DNA from: Myxococcales bacterium
Lineage (GTDB): Bacteria > Myxococcota > Polyangia > Nannocystales > Nannocystaceae
NCBI GenBank assembly: GCA_016793465.1
Contig: JAEUJW010000075.1
Location: 62,001 to 126,000 of the forward strand
Length of the DNA stretch: 64,000 bases
Direction: 5' to 3'
Part shown: one piece after another, positions 27,845 through 36,967 of the stretch
Layout of the letters: each line of letters begins with the position of its first letter
Numbering within the stretch: the stretch's first letter is position 1
Made by a program: the position numbers and the translations under genes
Notes under the pieces: generated by a model
Told to the model about the DNA's origin: nothing
Database searches by the model: none
The model's input: the letters and a program-made list of their open reading frames with translations, nothing else

Positions 27845-28633
27845 TCACCCGAGGCCCGCTCCGAGCAGCGCCCCCGCCAGCGTGGCCGCCAGGTTGACCG
27901 CGTCGTTGCCGAACCACCGCAGCCCGCGCACGTGCGCCGCGATCGCCCCGCACGCGTGCGGCGAGGCCTCGCAGGCGCGGGCGCAGGCCGGGCAGCGATA
28001 GCCCGCCTGCACGCCGGCCCCGAGCGCGCTGTCGACGAGCGACCCGGCCGCCCCGCACGCCGCGCCGAGCCCGAGCCAGCCCGCCCACGCCCCCGGCGCG
28101 ACCAGCCCGACGAGCCCGCCGACCAGCGCCCCGCCGGCCGCGCTGGCCGCCAGCCCGAGCCCCGACACCGCCCCCGACGTGCCCGCGGGCGCGGCCCGCA
28201 GCGTGCGCAGCGAGTACGGCGCGCGCGTCGACAGCGGCCCGAGCTCGGTCGCCCAGGTGTCGGCGTTGGCCGTCGCCAGCGCCCCGACGATCGCCGGCAC
28301 CAGGTCGACCCCGGGCCACGCGCACTGGATCGCCGCGCACGCCGCCGCGACCCCGCCGTTGGCGAACACCTGGCCCGCGTCGCGCTCGTCGCCCTTCTCG
28401 TAGTCGCGGCGCAGCCCGGCCTTGCGCGCCGCGCCGACGCGGCCGAGCGCCGACGACGTCACGAAGAACCCGAGCAGCCCGAGGAACAGCCCGGCGCCCG
28501 CCGCGAAGATCGGCGCGCCGACCACCACCGCCGCCGCGGCCCCGCCGGTCGTCAGCGAGCCGCGCCGCCGGGCCAGCAGCGCCACCGCCGCGCTGAGCAG
28601 CACGCCGAGCCCGAGCGCCGAGACCGTCGCCAC
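27845..28633 (-). CDS. DUF92 family integral membrane protein
   Basis: A 262-residue membrane protein of the DUF92/TIGR00297 family. Family features are LTTGGAAAAVVVGAPIF near the start, FFVTSSALGRVG, and the signature NADTWATELG, followed by GTSGAVSGLGL and GSLVDSALGAGVQ. About six transmembrane segments. A plant relative (VTE6) phosphorylates phytyl phosphate, so a polyprenyl-phosphate kinase role is possible but unproven in bacteria. Two Cys pairs (CPACARAC) before the last helix are an added feature. GTG 28633 lies 6 nt after a TAGGCT hexamer. Confidence 0.85.
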   Translation of the reverse strand: MATVSALGLGVLLSAAVALLARRRGSLTTGGAAAAVVVGAPIFAAGAGLFLGLLGFFVTSSALGRVGAARKAGLRRDYEKGDERDAGQVFANGGVAAACAAIQCAWPGVDLVPAIVGALATANADTWATELGPLSTRAPYSLRTLRAAPAGTSGAVSGLGLAASAAGGALVGGLVGLVAPGAWAGWLGLGAACGAAGSLVDSALGAGVQAGYRCPACARACEASPHACGAIAAHVRGLRWFGNDAVNLAATLAGALLGAGLG

Positions 28634-28964
28634 CCCGCGAGCCTATCAGCCCCGTCGCGCCCCGGGCTCGCCTCGTTCGCGTCGCACGCGGCCTGCGGCG
28701 CGAGGCCTCGCCGTCGCGGTCGGCGGCCCGCGGATCTTCCCGGCGCCGGCGCGACGAGCCCCACCCGCCGCGCCATCGCGGGTCTGCCGTCGCAACATGG
28801 AACAACACCCGCGCCGCCGCCCGCCCGCCGGACCCCGCCCGACCCCAGCGCGGCCGTCGCCGCCCCCGCGAGCCCGCACACCGGCGATCCGCGGCGCCCG
28901 GGGGCAACGGGCGACACCTCGCTTCCCAGGGGAGATGCCGACCTGTAGGCTTGCTCGCAAGGGG
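28634..28964. other. Gene-free stretch between divergent genes
   Basis: About 330 bp. It contains the TAGGCT hexamer of the DUF92 gene at 28640-28645 (minus) and a second TAGGCT at 28946-28951 (plus) before the histidine kinase gene. Nothing else recognised. Confidence 0.45.
28640..28645 (-). promoter_or_regulatory. -10 hexamer (TAGGCT) for leaderless DUF92 gene
   Basis: On the minus strand TAGGCT is followed by exactly 6 nt and GTG 28633, within TGATAGGCTC. Same hexamer as for both PAS-STAS genes. Confidence 0.5.
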
Positions 28965-30386
28965 ATGACCACGGCCTGCGAACGCTGTGTGTGGGAGCGC
29001 GGGTCGGACCTCGACGACGCTGCCCTCGTCGCCGAGGTCGACCGCTGCGGCGCGTGCCCTCGCCTCGCCGACCCGGCGACGGCCGCCCTGCTGACGCGCC
29101 TGCGCCGCTCGCTGCGCGCGCGCGACGAGCTCGAGCGGGCCCACCGCGACAACACCACCACCCTCGAGCTGCTCTCGGGCGTGGCCTCCGCGGCCAACGC
29201 CGCCGTCGACGCGGCCGGCATGCTCGGCATGTGCCTGCACCCGCTGTGCGAGGCCCTCGGCCTCGACGCCGGCGGCGTGGCGATCGCCGGGGCCTGCGTG
29301 GCCCGCCACGCCCCCCGCGACCCGTCCGGCGATCTCGCCGCCGTGCTCGACGCGCTCGCCGCCACGACCTGGCCCGGCGGACGCGACGACGGCCCCGCCT
29401 GGCTCGACGTCGCGTCCGCCGGCGACGCGCCCGCGCTCGCGCGCGCCGCCGGCCTCGCCCGCGTGCTCGTCGTGCCCGTACGCGTCGACGGCGAGGTCGT
29501 CGCCCGCTGCCTGCTCGTCGGCGGCGAGGCCGAGCGCCGCCCCGGCAGCGACGCGCTGGTGGCCGTCGCCCACGTCGCGCTCGCCATCCAGCTCGGCCAG
29601 GTGCTCGCCCGCCAGCGGGCCATCGCCGCCAGCGTGCGCGCCCGCGAGGTCGCCGAGCGCGCCAGCCGGGCCAAGAGCGACTTCGTGGCCAGCATCAGCC
29701 ACGAGCTGCGCACCCCGCTGAGCGCCATCCTCGGCTACGGCGAGCTGCTCGCCGAGGAGTTCGCCGACGACGCCCACGCCGAGGCCGTGGGCATCATCAC
29801 CCGCATGAACGGCGCCAGCCGCCACCTCCTCGGGCTCATCAACAACGTGCTCGACCTGTCGAAGATCGAGGCCGGCAAGATGGAGGTGCTGTGCGAGCCG
29901 ACCGACGTCGACGAGCTCGTCGACGACGTGGTCGAGACGCTGACGCCGATGGTCGAGGACCGCGGCAACCGCCTGGTCCGCCGCGGCGCCCGCATCGGCC
30001 AGCCGCTCATGACCGACCCGACCAAGCTGCGCCAGATCCTGTTCAACCTGATCGGCAACGCCGCCAAGTTCACCCGCCTCGGCACCATCACCGTCAGCGT
30101 CGCCGTCAGCCTCGACGACAAGCGCGGCCGCTTCCTCCACCTCTCGGTCGACGACACCGGCGTCGGCATGAACGAGGCCCAGCTCGCCCGCATCTTCGAG
30201 GCCTTCACCCAGGTCGAGTCGACCGCCCGCTTCGGCGGCACCGGCCTCGGCCTCACCCTGTGCCGCCGCTTCGCCGACCTGCTCGGCGGCGTCATCCACG
30301 TGACCAGCAAGCCCGGCGTCGGCAGCCGCTTCTCCGTCGACCTGCCCGGCACCTACGCGCCGGCCGCCCGCCTCGCCGAGGCCTGA
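28965..30386 (+). CDS. Sensor histidine kinase with GAF-like sensor and N-terminal Cys pairs
   Basis: A 473-residue cytoplasmic histidine kinase. The N-terminus has two CxxC pairs (CERC near residue 5 and CGAC near residue 28), a possible zinc or redox knuckle. A coiled coil and a GAF-like domain (about 65-210) follow. The HisKA region has FVASISHELRTPLSAILGYGE with phosphoacceptor H246; the catalytic domain has NLIGNAAKF, VDDTGVGM, FEAFTQ and GGTGLGLTLC. No receiver domain and no transmembrane helix. No response regulator adjoins, so it is an orphan. ATG 28965 is preferred over 28935 because a TAGGCT hexamer at 28946-28951 would start transcription after 28935. Confidence 0.9.
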   Translation: MTTACERCVWERGSDLDDAALVAEVDRCGACPRLADPATAALLTRLRRSLRARDELERAHRDNTTTLELLSGVASAANAAVDAAGMLGMCLHPLCEALGLDAGGVAIAGACVARHAPRDPSGDLAAVLDALAATTWPGGRDDGPAWLDVASAGDAPALARAAGLARVLVVPVRVDGEVVARCLLVGGEAERRPGSDALVAVAHVALAIQLGQVLARQRAIAASVRAREVAERASRAKSDFVASISHELRTPLSAILGYGELLAEEFADDAHAEAVGIITRMNGASRHLLGLINNVLDLSKIEAGKMEVLCEPTDVDELVDDVVETLTPMVEDRGNRLVRRGARIGQPLMTDPTKLRQILFNLIGNAAKFTRLGTITVSVAVSLDDKRGRFLHLSVDDTGVGMNEAQLARIFEAFTQVESTARFGGTGLGLTLCRRFADLLGGVIHVTSKPGVGSRFSVDLPGTYAPAARLAEA

Positions 30387-30387
30387 G

Positions 30388-30948
30388 TCACCCGCTCGCG
30401 GTCGTGCCCGCGGCGATGACGAGCAGCGCGTGCAGGTGCCTGCGAAACTCCGCCGGCATCATGAAGCGGGTCTCGTACTTGCCGAAGAACACCACGCAGT
30501 CGGCCGGCAGCGGGTAGGGCGCGGCGGGCGGGATGCGCACGCCGTCGACGTAGGTGCCGTTGGTCGAGTTGCCATCGACCAGCGAGTAGACCCCGTCGGC
30601 GACCTGGAAGTGGCCGTGGTGCTTCGAGATCTTGGGGTACGGCAGGCACACGTCGGCGCGCGCGCTGCGGCCCACGGAAATCTCGCCGGGGGTGAGGCTG
30701 CCCGACTGCGGCGAGACCGTGAGCACCAGCAGGGCGGGGTTGTGCCAGCGGTCGGCCTGCTCGCTGGCGGCCGGCGGCGGCGCGCCGACCTGCATGGTGC
30801 GGACCGACTGCTTGGCCCAGTACTCGGCCTGCGTCATCACGTGCAGCAGCACCGGCGCGACGAACATGTCGCCGTCGAGGTGAGACTCCGCGTCGCGGAT
30901 GTACTCGCTGAGGGAGCGAACCCGATAGAGGTCCGAGAGGGTGGTCAT
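30388..30948 (-). CDS. FHA domain protein
   Basis: A 186-residue protein. Residues 1-65 are a helical region without match; about 85-160 form a forkhead-associated domain that binds phosphothreonine peptides: ISVGRSARADVCLPYPKISKHHGHF (G-R, S-x-x-H) and NSTNGTYVDGVRI (N-G). Ser/Thr kinases are abundant in this genome, including one starting at 31476, so it may read out kinase signalling. It overlaps the upstream small gene by 4 nt and ends 1 bp from the stop of the convergent histidine kinase gene. Confidence 0.88.
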   Translation of the reverse strand: MTTLSDLYRVRSLSEYIRDAESHLDGDMFVAPVLLHVMTQAEYWAKQSVRTMQVGAPPPAASEQADRWHNPALLVLTVSPQSGSLTPGEISVGRSARADVCLPYPKISKHHGHFQVADGVYSLVDGNSTNGTYVDGVRIPPAAPYPLPADCVVFFGKYETRFMMPAEFRRHLHALLVIAAGTTASG

Positions 30949-31172
30949 CGCCGGGGGGATGCGCGGTCCTTCACCGCGGCGGCCAATCTATCACGGAGCG
31001 CGGCGCTTCGCTCGTCGATCGCCCGCGCCGCGAGTCCCACCGCGCCCCGCTCGAGCCGCATGTCGCGGCCGTCGATCGCCGCCTCGGCGGTCGCGGCGAG
31101 GTCCTCACGGATCTGCTTGTACATGCCGGCGACGATCGCCGCGTCGGCCCTCGCGGCGGCCGGCGGGGCCAC
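30945..31172 (-). CDS. Small helical protein coupled to the FHA gene
   Basis: A 75-residue, mostly helical, Ala/Arg/Glu-rich protein without a recognised domain. Its stop overlaps the FHA start (ATGA at 30945-30948), so it is the first gene of a two-gene unit. A later in-frame ATG at 31124 (MYKQIREDL) is an alternative start. Coding bias is good but the protein is short, so confidence is moderate. Confidence 0.5.
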   Translation of the reverse strand: MAPPAAARADAAIVAGMYKQIREDLAATAEAAIDGRDMRLERGAVGLAARAIDERSAALRDRLAAAVKDRASPRR

Positions 31173-31475
31173 ACGTGCGGTCCGGCGGCGCCGCTCGGTC
31201 CCGCGCCGGCGGGCGTGCGCGGCGGGATCGCCCGCTCCGGCCCGCGTCGACGCTCGCGAGTTGCCGTGACGATCGGACGAGCGACCCGCGGTCGAGCCAC
31301 GCCGCTCGCGCTGCGATCACCGCGACGTCGCGGCGGCGAGGTCGTCGTCGCGAGCCGAGGCCGCGGCGGCGCGGGCGTGTGCACGCGAGCCGACGCCGCA
31401 CGCACGCACGGACCCGGCGCCCGCACCTTCCCGGCTTGACCGCGGAGCCTCCTATCCCCGACGCTTGTCCGGCCT
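31173..31475. other. Gene-free stretch between divergent genes
   Basis: About 300 bp between the FHA unit and the large kinase gene. No coding frame with normal bias and no clear promoter motif recognised. Confidence 0.4.
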
Positions 31476-34400
31476 GTGTACGAACCGGAGCTCCACGGCG
31501 CCGCCTCGGCGAGGCGCGACGAAAGCCCCCTCGCCAAGGGCGTCGTGATCGACGGGCGCTTCCGGGTCGAGCGCCCGATCGCCCGCGGCGGCATGGGCAC
31601 CGTGTACTTCGCCCGCGACGCCGACGCCGGCGACGCGCCGATCGCCGTGAAGGTCCTCGACCGCCCGGGCGACGGCTCGTCGTCGACCAGCGGCGAGTCG
31701 ACCGCCGACGGCACCCTCGGCGAGGCCGCCGCCCGCGAGGCCGAGCTGCTGTCCGAGCTGCAGCACCCCGCCATCGTCCGCTACATCGCCAGCGGCGGGC
31801 TCGCCGACGGCCGCCGCTACATCGCCATGGAGTGGGTCGACGGCGAGGACCTCGGGCAGCACCTCAGCGACCGCTCGCTCACCGTCGCCGACACCCTGCG
31901 GCTCGGCCGGCGCGTCGCCGAGGCCCTCGGCGCCGCCCACCGCATCGGCGTCATCCACCGCGACATCAAGCCCGGCAACATCATCCTCACCGACGGCTGC
32001 CCCGAGCTCGCCCACCTCGTCGACTTCGGCATCGCCCAGGTCACCCGCCGCTCGCTCCACCGCGGCGGCACCCCCGGCTTCGCCGCCCCCGAGCAGATGG
32101 TCAAGGGCGCCGACGTCGACGCCCGCGCCGACGTGTACGCCCTCGGGCGCGTGCTCATCGCCTGCCTCCTGCACGGCGCCAGCGACGACGGCGAGGACCG
32201 CACCCCCGTCACCGACGTGAGCTCCGGCGACCTCGCGGCCGGCCGCGTCGTGCACGACGAGCGGCTCGACCTCGCGGCCGTGTGCGCCGACCTCCCGCCC
32301 GCGCTGGCCGACCTGCTGCAGCGCATGGTCGCGCCGCAGCGCGAGCTGCGGCCGGCCCACGGCGGGGCGGTGGCCGCGGCGCTGCAGGCCATCGCCGAGG
32401 CCATGGGCGAGGCCGACGACTCGGTCGTCGGGGCGGAGGAGCGCCGGCTGGTCGTCACGCTCGCGGCCCGCCCCGGCACGCTCACCGGGCCCGACGCGGG
32501 CGACGCCCAGGGCGCGCTCGAGCGCCACGAGTTCGTGCTCGACGGCGCCGAGCACGACTGCGAGTTCTTCCACCTCCGCGCCCACGTCGCCGACGGCGAC
32601 CTCGGCGTGCGCGCGGCCCGCTGCGCGCTCGAGCTGAGCCGCCTGCGGCCGCACCTGCCGCTCGCGCTGGCGATCCACCAGACCAGCCGCGACCTCGCCC
32701 AGCCGCGGGCCGACGCCCGCGACCTGCTGCGGCGCATGACGACCGAGCGGATCGCCGGGCTCGGCCTCGACGCCGGGGCCGCGCGCCTCGTCGGCGTGCG
32801 CTTCGAGGTCGAGCACGGCGCGGTGCCCCGCCTGATCCAGGAGCGGCCGGTCGGCGGGGCCCGGCTGCTGCTCGGCAGGCCGAGCCCGTGGGTCGGCCGC
32901 GGCGAGGTGCTCGCCGCGCTCGTCGAGGCCGCCGCCGAGGGCCGCCGCGGGCCGCTGGCCGCCATCGTGACCGGCGACGCCGGCATGGGCAAGTCGCGGC
33001 TCGCCCACGAGCTGCTCGACGACCTGGCCCGCGCGCCCGAGCCGCCCGCGGTGTGGTCGGTGCGCGGCGACCCGGTGACCGCCGGCTCGCCGTTCGCGCT
33101 GGTCGCCCAGCTGATCAAGAGCGGGGCCGGCCTCGGCGACGGCCAGCCGCCGCGCAGCTGGCACCGCCGCCTGCGCCGCTGGCTCGGCGAGTTCGTCGGC
33201 GGCGACGAGCTCGAGCGCATGACGATCTTCATCGCCGAGCTGATCGGCGCCCCGTTCCCGGTCGAGCGCGCCGACTTCCTGCGGGTCGCCCGCCAGGACC
33301 CGGCGCTGATGGCCCGCCAGACCCAGCGCGCGTGGATCGACGCCGTCCGCGCGGTCAGCCGCGCCGCGCCGCTCGTGCTGTGGATCGACGACCTGCAGTG
33401 GGGCGACCTCGCGTCGGTGCGCTACCTCGACGACATCCTCGACCCGGCCGCCGGGGCCCGCGTGTTCGTGCTCGCCGCCGCCCGCCCCGAGGTCCACAGC
33501 CGGTTCCCGACGCTGTGGGCGCGGCGTCAGGTCCGTCGCCTGCCGCTCGCCGGGCTGAGCGCGGCGGAGTGCGAGGAGTTCGTGGCCGCCGCCCTCGGCG
33601 AGTGCCCGCGGCCCGACCGCGCCGCGCTGGCCGGCCGCACGCAAGGCAACCCGCTGTTCCTCGAGGAGCTGGTGCGCTCGCTCGACGCCGGCACGTTCGA
33701 CCAGCTGCCGGCGACGATCGCCGCGATCCTGCAGTCGCGCCTGCAGGGCCTCGAGTTCGAGGCGCGGCAGATCCTCCGCGCCGCCAGCGTGTTCGGCCAG
33801 ACGTTCTGGCGCGAGGCCGTCGGCGCCCTGCGCGGCACCCGCGGCTCCGGCGACCTCGCCCGCTGGCTCGACGCCCTCACCGTGCAGGAGCTGATCGCCC
33901 CCCGCCCCGGCTCCCGCTTCCCCGACACCGCCGAGTACGAGTTCCGCAACGTCACCATCCGCGACGCCGCCTACGCCATGCTGCCCGAGGCCGACGCCCG
34001 CGCCGCCCACCTCGTCGCCGGCGCCTGGCTCACCCGTGTCGGCGAGACCGACCCCGCCGTGCTCGCCGAGCACTTCCACCTCGGCGGCGACCACCGCGAG
34101 GCCACCCGCTGGTTCGCCGCAGCCGCCGACCAGGCCTTCCGCCGCCACGAGTTCGACGCGGTGCTGCAGCTGGTCGCGCGGGCCCTCGAGCACGCGCCGC
34201 CCGGCGAGGCCCGCGGGCGCCTGCTGCTCCACCGCGCCGAGGTGCAGGGCGTCAGCGGGCAGCACACCGACGCCGCCGAGTCGGCCACCGCGGCCCTCGC
34301 CGAGCTGCCGGTCAACAGCCCGCGCTGGTACAGCGCGGTCGGCGAGGCGGTGCAGGCCAGCGCGCGGCTCGGCGACTCGACGCGGGTCGCCGCCCTGCTC

Positions 34401-35378
34401 GAGCGCCTCGGCGACATCCGCCCGACCGCCGGCGGCGGCGGCGAGAACTTCCTCGGCCTGATCTACGCCGCCGTGCCGCTGGCCGCCGCCGGCGCCGGCG
34501 CGACCGCGGCCAGGCTGCTCGAGGACGTCATCCGCGTGACGACCGCCATGGCCGAGACCGACCGCGGCGCGTCCGGCTCGATGCACGCGGCCCGCGGCCT
34601 GCGGGCCCTCACCCGCGGCGCGCTCGGCACGCTCTACGAGGAGATGGCCGCCTCGGCCGTGGCCTTCGAACACGTCGGCAGCGTGCGCAGCGCGCTCGAG
34701 ATGGCCGGCGGCGCCGGCTTCGTGCTGCTCGAGCTCGGCTGCCTCGAGCGCGGCGAGGAGATGCTCCGACGCACCATCCGCCGCAGCCGCGAGGTCGGCC
34801 TCGAGCACCTCTGCGCGGTCGCCCGCCACAACCTCGGGCGCCGCGTCGGCGAGTCGGGCCGCTTCGACGAGGGCCTGACGCTCGAGCGCGAGGCCCTGGC
34901 CAGCTTCGCGGCCCACGGCAACCGCCGCATGGTCGGCCTGACCCACGCGCACGTCGCCTGGATCCTGCGGGCCGCGGGCCGCCTCGACGAGGCCCTCGCC
35001 GCCGCCGACGAGGCGCTGACCCACCTGCACAACCACACCGCCTCCAAGATCGTCGCCCTCGCCACCCGCGCGCAGATCCACCTGCGCCGCGGCGACGTCG
35101 CGCGGGCCGTCGCCGACGCGGAGGCCGCCGAGCGCGGCCTGCAGTCGCTGGGACGCATCCAGGAGGGCGAGTCGTTGATCCGCCTGACCTGGGCCGAGGC
35201 GCTGCTCGCGGCCGGACGCGCCGAGGAGGCCGCGACCGCCGTCGCCGCCGCCGTGCGCAGCCTCGACGAGCGCGCCGCCCTCATCGAGCAGGCGCCCCTG
35301 CGGGCCAGCTTCCGCGGACTGCCGGAGAACCGCCGGATCGCCGAGATCGCTGGTGAGCGGCGGACCGGCCCGCGATAG
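31476..35378 (+). CDS. PknK-like Ser/Thr kinase fused to AAA ATPase and TPR region
   Basis: A 1300-residue fusion from GTG 31476. The kinase domain (about 20-300) has IARGGMGTVYFA, catalytic K59, HRDIKPGN (H161-D163), DFG at 183-185 and GTPGFAAPEQM. Residues about 320-465 look like a degenerate nucleotide-cyclase-type domain, as in kinase/cyclase fusions. A STAND-type ATPase follows: GDAGMGKSRLAHELL (K506) and Walker B LVLWIDDLQWGD, then helical TPR-like repeats to the end (about 880-1300). Such proteins integrate phosphorylation with NTP-driven switching in transcriptional or developmental control. The substrate is unknown. The GST gene starts 12 bp after the stop. Confidence 0.92.
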   Translation: MYEPELHGAASARRDESPLAKGVVIDGRFRVERPIARGGMGTVYFARDADAGDAPIAVKVLDRPGDGSSSTSGESTADGTLGEAAAREAELLSELQHPAIVRYIASGGLADGRRYIAMEWVDGEDLGQHLSDRSLTVADTLRLGRRVAEALGAAHRIGVIHRDIKPGNIILTDGCPELAHLVDFGIAQVTRRSLHRGGTPGFAAPEQMVKGADVDARADVYALGRVLIACLLHGASDDGEDRTPVTDVSSGDLAAGRVVHDERLDLAAVCADLPPALADLLQRMVAPQRELRPAHGGAVAAALQAIAEAMGEADDSVVGAEERRLVVTLAARPGTLTGPDAGDAQGALERHEFVLDGAEHDCEFFHLRAHVADGDLGVRAARCALELSRLRPHLPLALAIHQTSRDLAQPRADARDLLRRMTTERIAGLGLDAGAARLVGVRFEVEHGAVPRLIQERPVGGARLLLGRPSPWVGRGEVLAALVEAAAEGRRGPLAAIVTGDAGMGKSRLAHELLDDLARAPEPPAVWSVRGDPVTAGSPFALVAQLIKSGAGLGDGQPPRSWHRRLRRWLGEFVGGDELERMTIFIAELIGAPFPVERADFLRVARQDPALMARQTQRAWIDAVRAVSRAAPLVLWIDDLQWGDLASVRYLDDILDPAAGARVFVLAAARPEVHSRFPTLWARRQVRRLPLAGLSAAECEEFVAAALGECPRPDRAALAGRTQGNPLFLEELVRSLDAGTFDQLPATIAAILQSRLQGLEFEARQILRAASVFGQTFWREAVGALRGTRGSGDLARWLDALTVQELIAPRPGSRFPDTAEYEFRNVTIRDAAYAMLPEADARAAHLVAGAWLTRVGETDPAVLAEHFHLGGDHREATRWFAAAADQAFRRHEFDAVLQLVARALEHAPPGEARGRLLLHRAEVQGVSGQHTDAAESATAALAELPVNSPRWYSAVGEAVQASARLGDSTRVAALLERLGDIRPTAGGGGENFLGLIYAAVPLAAAGAGATAARLLEDVIRVTTAMAETDRGASGSMHAARGLRALTRGALGTLYEEMAASAVAFEHVGSVRSALEMAGGAGFVLLELGCLERGEEMLRRTIRRSREVGLEHLCAVARHNLGRRVGESGRFDEGLTLEREALASFAAHGNRRMVGLTHAHVAWILRAAGRLDEALAAADEALTHLHNHTASKIVALATRAQIHLRRGDVARAVADAEAAERGLQSLGRIQEGESLIRLTWAEALLAAGRAEEAATAVAAAVRSLDERAALIEQAPLRASFRGLPENRRIAEIAGERRTGPR

Positions 35379-35390
35379 ACTGCGGGCGCC

Positions 35391-36122
35391 ATGTCCCAGC
35401 CCGGCCCGCGCGACCCGATCACCGTGTACTCCTTCGGCCCGGCCTGGGGCATCCCCGTGCCGACCTGCTCGCCGTTCGGGCTCAAGCTGCTGACGTGGCT
35501 GAAGATGTACGAGCTCCCCCACGCGATGAAGGTGGCCAACGACCCCGGCAAGGGCCCCAAGAAGAAGTGCCCGTGGGTCGAGGTCGACGGCGCCGTGCTC
35601 GGCGACTCCGAGCTCATCATCGAGACGCTGAAGGCCCGCGCCGGCCGCGACCTCGACGCGGGCCTCACCCCCGAGCAGCGGGCCGTCGCCCTCGCGGTCC
35701 GCCGCCTGCTCGACGAGCACTTCCACCAGGTCTGGGAGCACGAGGTGTTCGTCGACGAGGCCGGCTGGCAGATCGGCAAGCAGTGGTTCGACGCGCTGCC
35801 CGCGGGCCTGCGCGTGCTCGTCCGCAACCTCGTGCGCGGCTCGCTGCGCAAGCAGCTCCACGCCCGCGGCGTCGGCCGCCACAGCGGCCCGGAGATCGTC
35901 CGCATGGGCGTCGCCGACCTCGACGCGATCGACGCCCTGCTCGGCGACAAGCCCTACTTCTTCGGCGACGAGCCCACCGACGTCGACGCGACCGTGTTCG
36001 CGTTCCTCGCCCTCACGTACTACCCGCGCATGCCGAGCCCGCTGTGGGCCCACCTGCGCGCGCTGCCCCGGCTCACCGCCTACTGCGACCGCATGCTGGC
36101 CCGCTACTTCGCGTCGGCCTGA
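35391..36122 (+). CDS. Glutathione S-transferase-like protein (FAXC/metaxin type)
   Basis: A 243-residue GST-fold protein. The thioredoxin-like N-terminal half starts ITVYSFGPAWGIPVPTCSPFGLKLLTWLKM and includes KKKCPWVEVDGAVLGDSELIIE, where the DSE triad is the glutathione gamma-Glu binding motif. The C-terminal half ends with KPYFFGDEPTDVDATVFAFLA, typical of the failed-axon-connections/metaxin family. Bacterial members are common but of unknown substrate. It starts 12 bp after the kinase gene and may be co-transcribed with it; the last 19 bp overlap the convergent methyltransferase gene. Confidence 0.85.
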   Translation: MSQPGPRDPITVYSFGPAWGIPVPTCSPFGLKLLTWLKMYELPHAMKVANDPGKGPKKKCPWVEVDGAVLGDSELIIETLKARAGRDLDAGLTPEQRAVALAVRRLLDEHFHQVWEHEVFVDEAGWQIGKQWFDALPAGLRVLVRNLVRGSLRKQLHARGVGRHSGPEIVRMGVADLDAIDALLGDKPYFFGDEPTDVDATVFAFLALTYYPRMPSPLWAHLRALPRLTAYCDRMLARYFASA

Positions 36123-36952
36123 GCGCCCGGCAGCTCCGACCACGCGCCGACCACCGGCGCCAGCGTCATGACCCCGCCCCGCGCGACGACCTCGTCGCGC
36201 ACCCGCGCCGCGAGCCCGTCGACGTCGAGCTCGCCCGCCGCGATCACCCCCAGCTCGAGCATGCGCGGCAGCAGGCTGCGCACGCTCTCGGCCAGCCACG
36301 CGTAGCCCTCGAAGTCCGGCCCGCCGCCGATCCTCACGTCCATGCGCAGCCGCGGCGGCGGCAGCTCGGCCGCGGCGAACATCGACCCCAGCCGCGCGCC
36401 CATCCGCAGGTCGAAGCCCACGCGGCGCAGCGTCTCCAGGCAGGCCGCGAACGCGCGCTCGAACAGCGGCGCCTCCGGGTACGAGCGCCCCTGCTGCGGC
36501 GGGTGGTCGAAGTCCTGGAACGCCACCACCCCGCCGGGCCGCACCCGCCGGGCCACCGCCGCGACCAGCCGCGCCGGCTCGGCCACCCACGCGAGCACGA
36601 ACCGGCCGACCACCGCGTCGAACGTGCCGTCGATCGTCGGCGCCGCGGCGTCGCCCTGCACGAACTCCACCTGGCGCAGCCCGGCGCGCTCGGCCCGCGC
36701 GCGCGCCCGGTCCACGCTCGCCGCGCTGGTGTCGACGCCGACCACCTCGCCCGCGGGCCCGACGAGCTCGGCCGCGAGGAGGGCCACGTCGCCGGCCCCG
36801 GTGCCGACGTCGAGCACCCGCATGCCCGGCCCGACGCCCGCGTCGAGCAGGAGCTGGCGGGTGAACTCCGCGAACAGCCCGTGCTGCCGCGCGAGGCGCC
36901 GCAGCTCGTGGTCGGAGTGGCGTAGGACGTACTCGGGGGCGCGCTGGGGCAT
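36104..36952 (-). CDS. SAM-dependent methyltransferase (class I)
   Basis: A 282-residue Rossmann-fold methyltransferase with motif I VLDVGTGAGDVALL, acidic post-I VVGVDTSAASVDRA, motif II region GTFDAVVGRFVLAWV and motif III VRPGGVVAFQDFD. The N-terminal EYVLRHSDHELRRLARQ helix is typical of small-molecule methyltransferases of the UbiE/Methyltransf_11 type. Its start ATG 36952 has GGAGG at good spacing and lies 15 bp after the FAD monooxygenase stop, making it the third gene of the PrnB-like operon. A tailoring O- or N-methylation is inferred from that context. Confidence 0.87.
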   Translation of the reverse strand: MPQRAPEYVLRHSDHELRRLARQHGLFAEFTRQLLLDAGVGPGMRVLDVGTGAGDVALLAAELVGPAGEVVGVDTSAASVDRARARAERAGLRQVEFVQGDAAAPTIDGTFDAVVGRFVLAWVAEPARLVAAVARRVRPGGVVAFQDFDHPPQQGRSYPEAPLFERAFAACLETLRRVGFDLRMGARLGSMFAAAELPPPRLRMDVRIGGGPDFEGYAWLAESVRSLLPRMLELGVIAAGELDVDGLAARVRDEVVARGGVMTLAPVVGAWSELPGAQADAK

Positions 36953-36967
36953 CGGTCCTCCGCGGCG

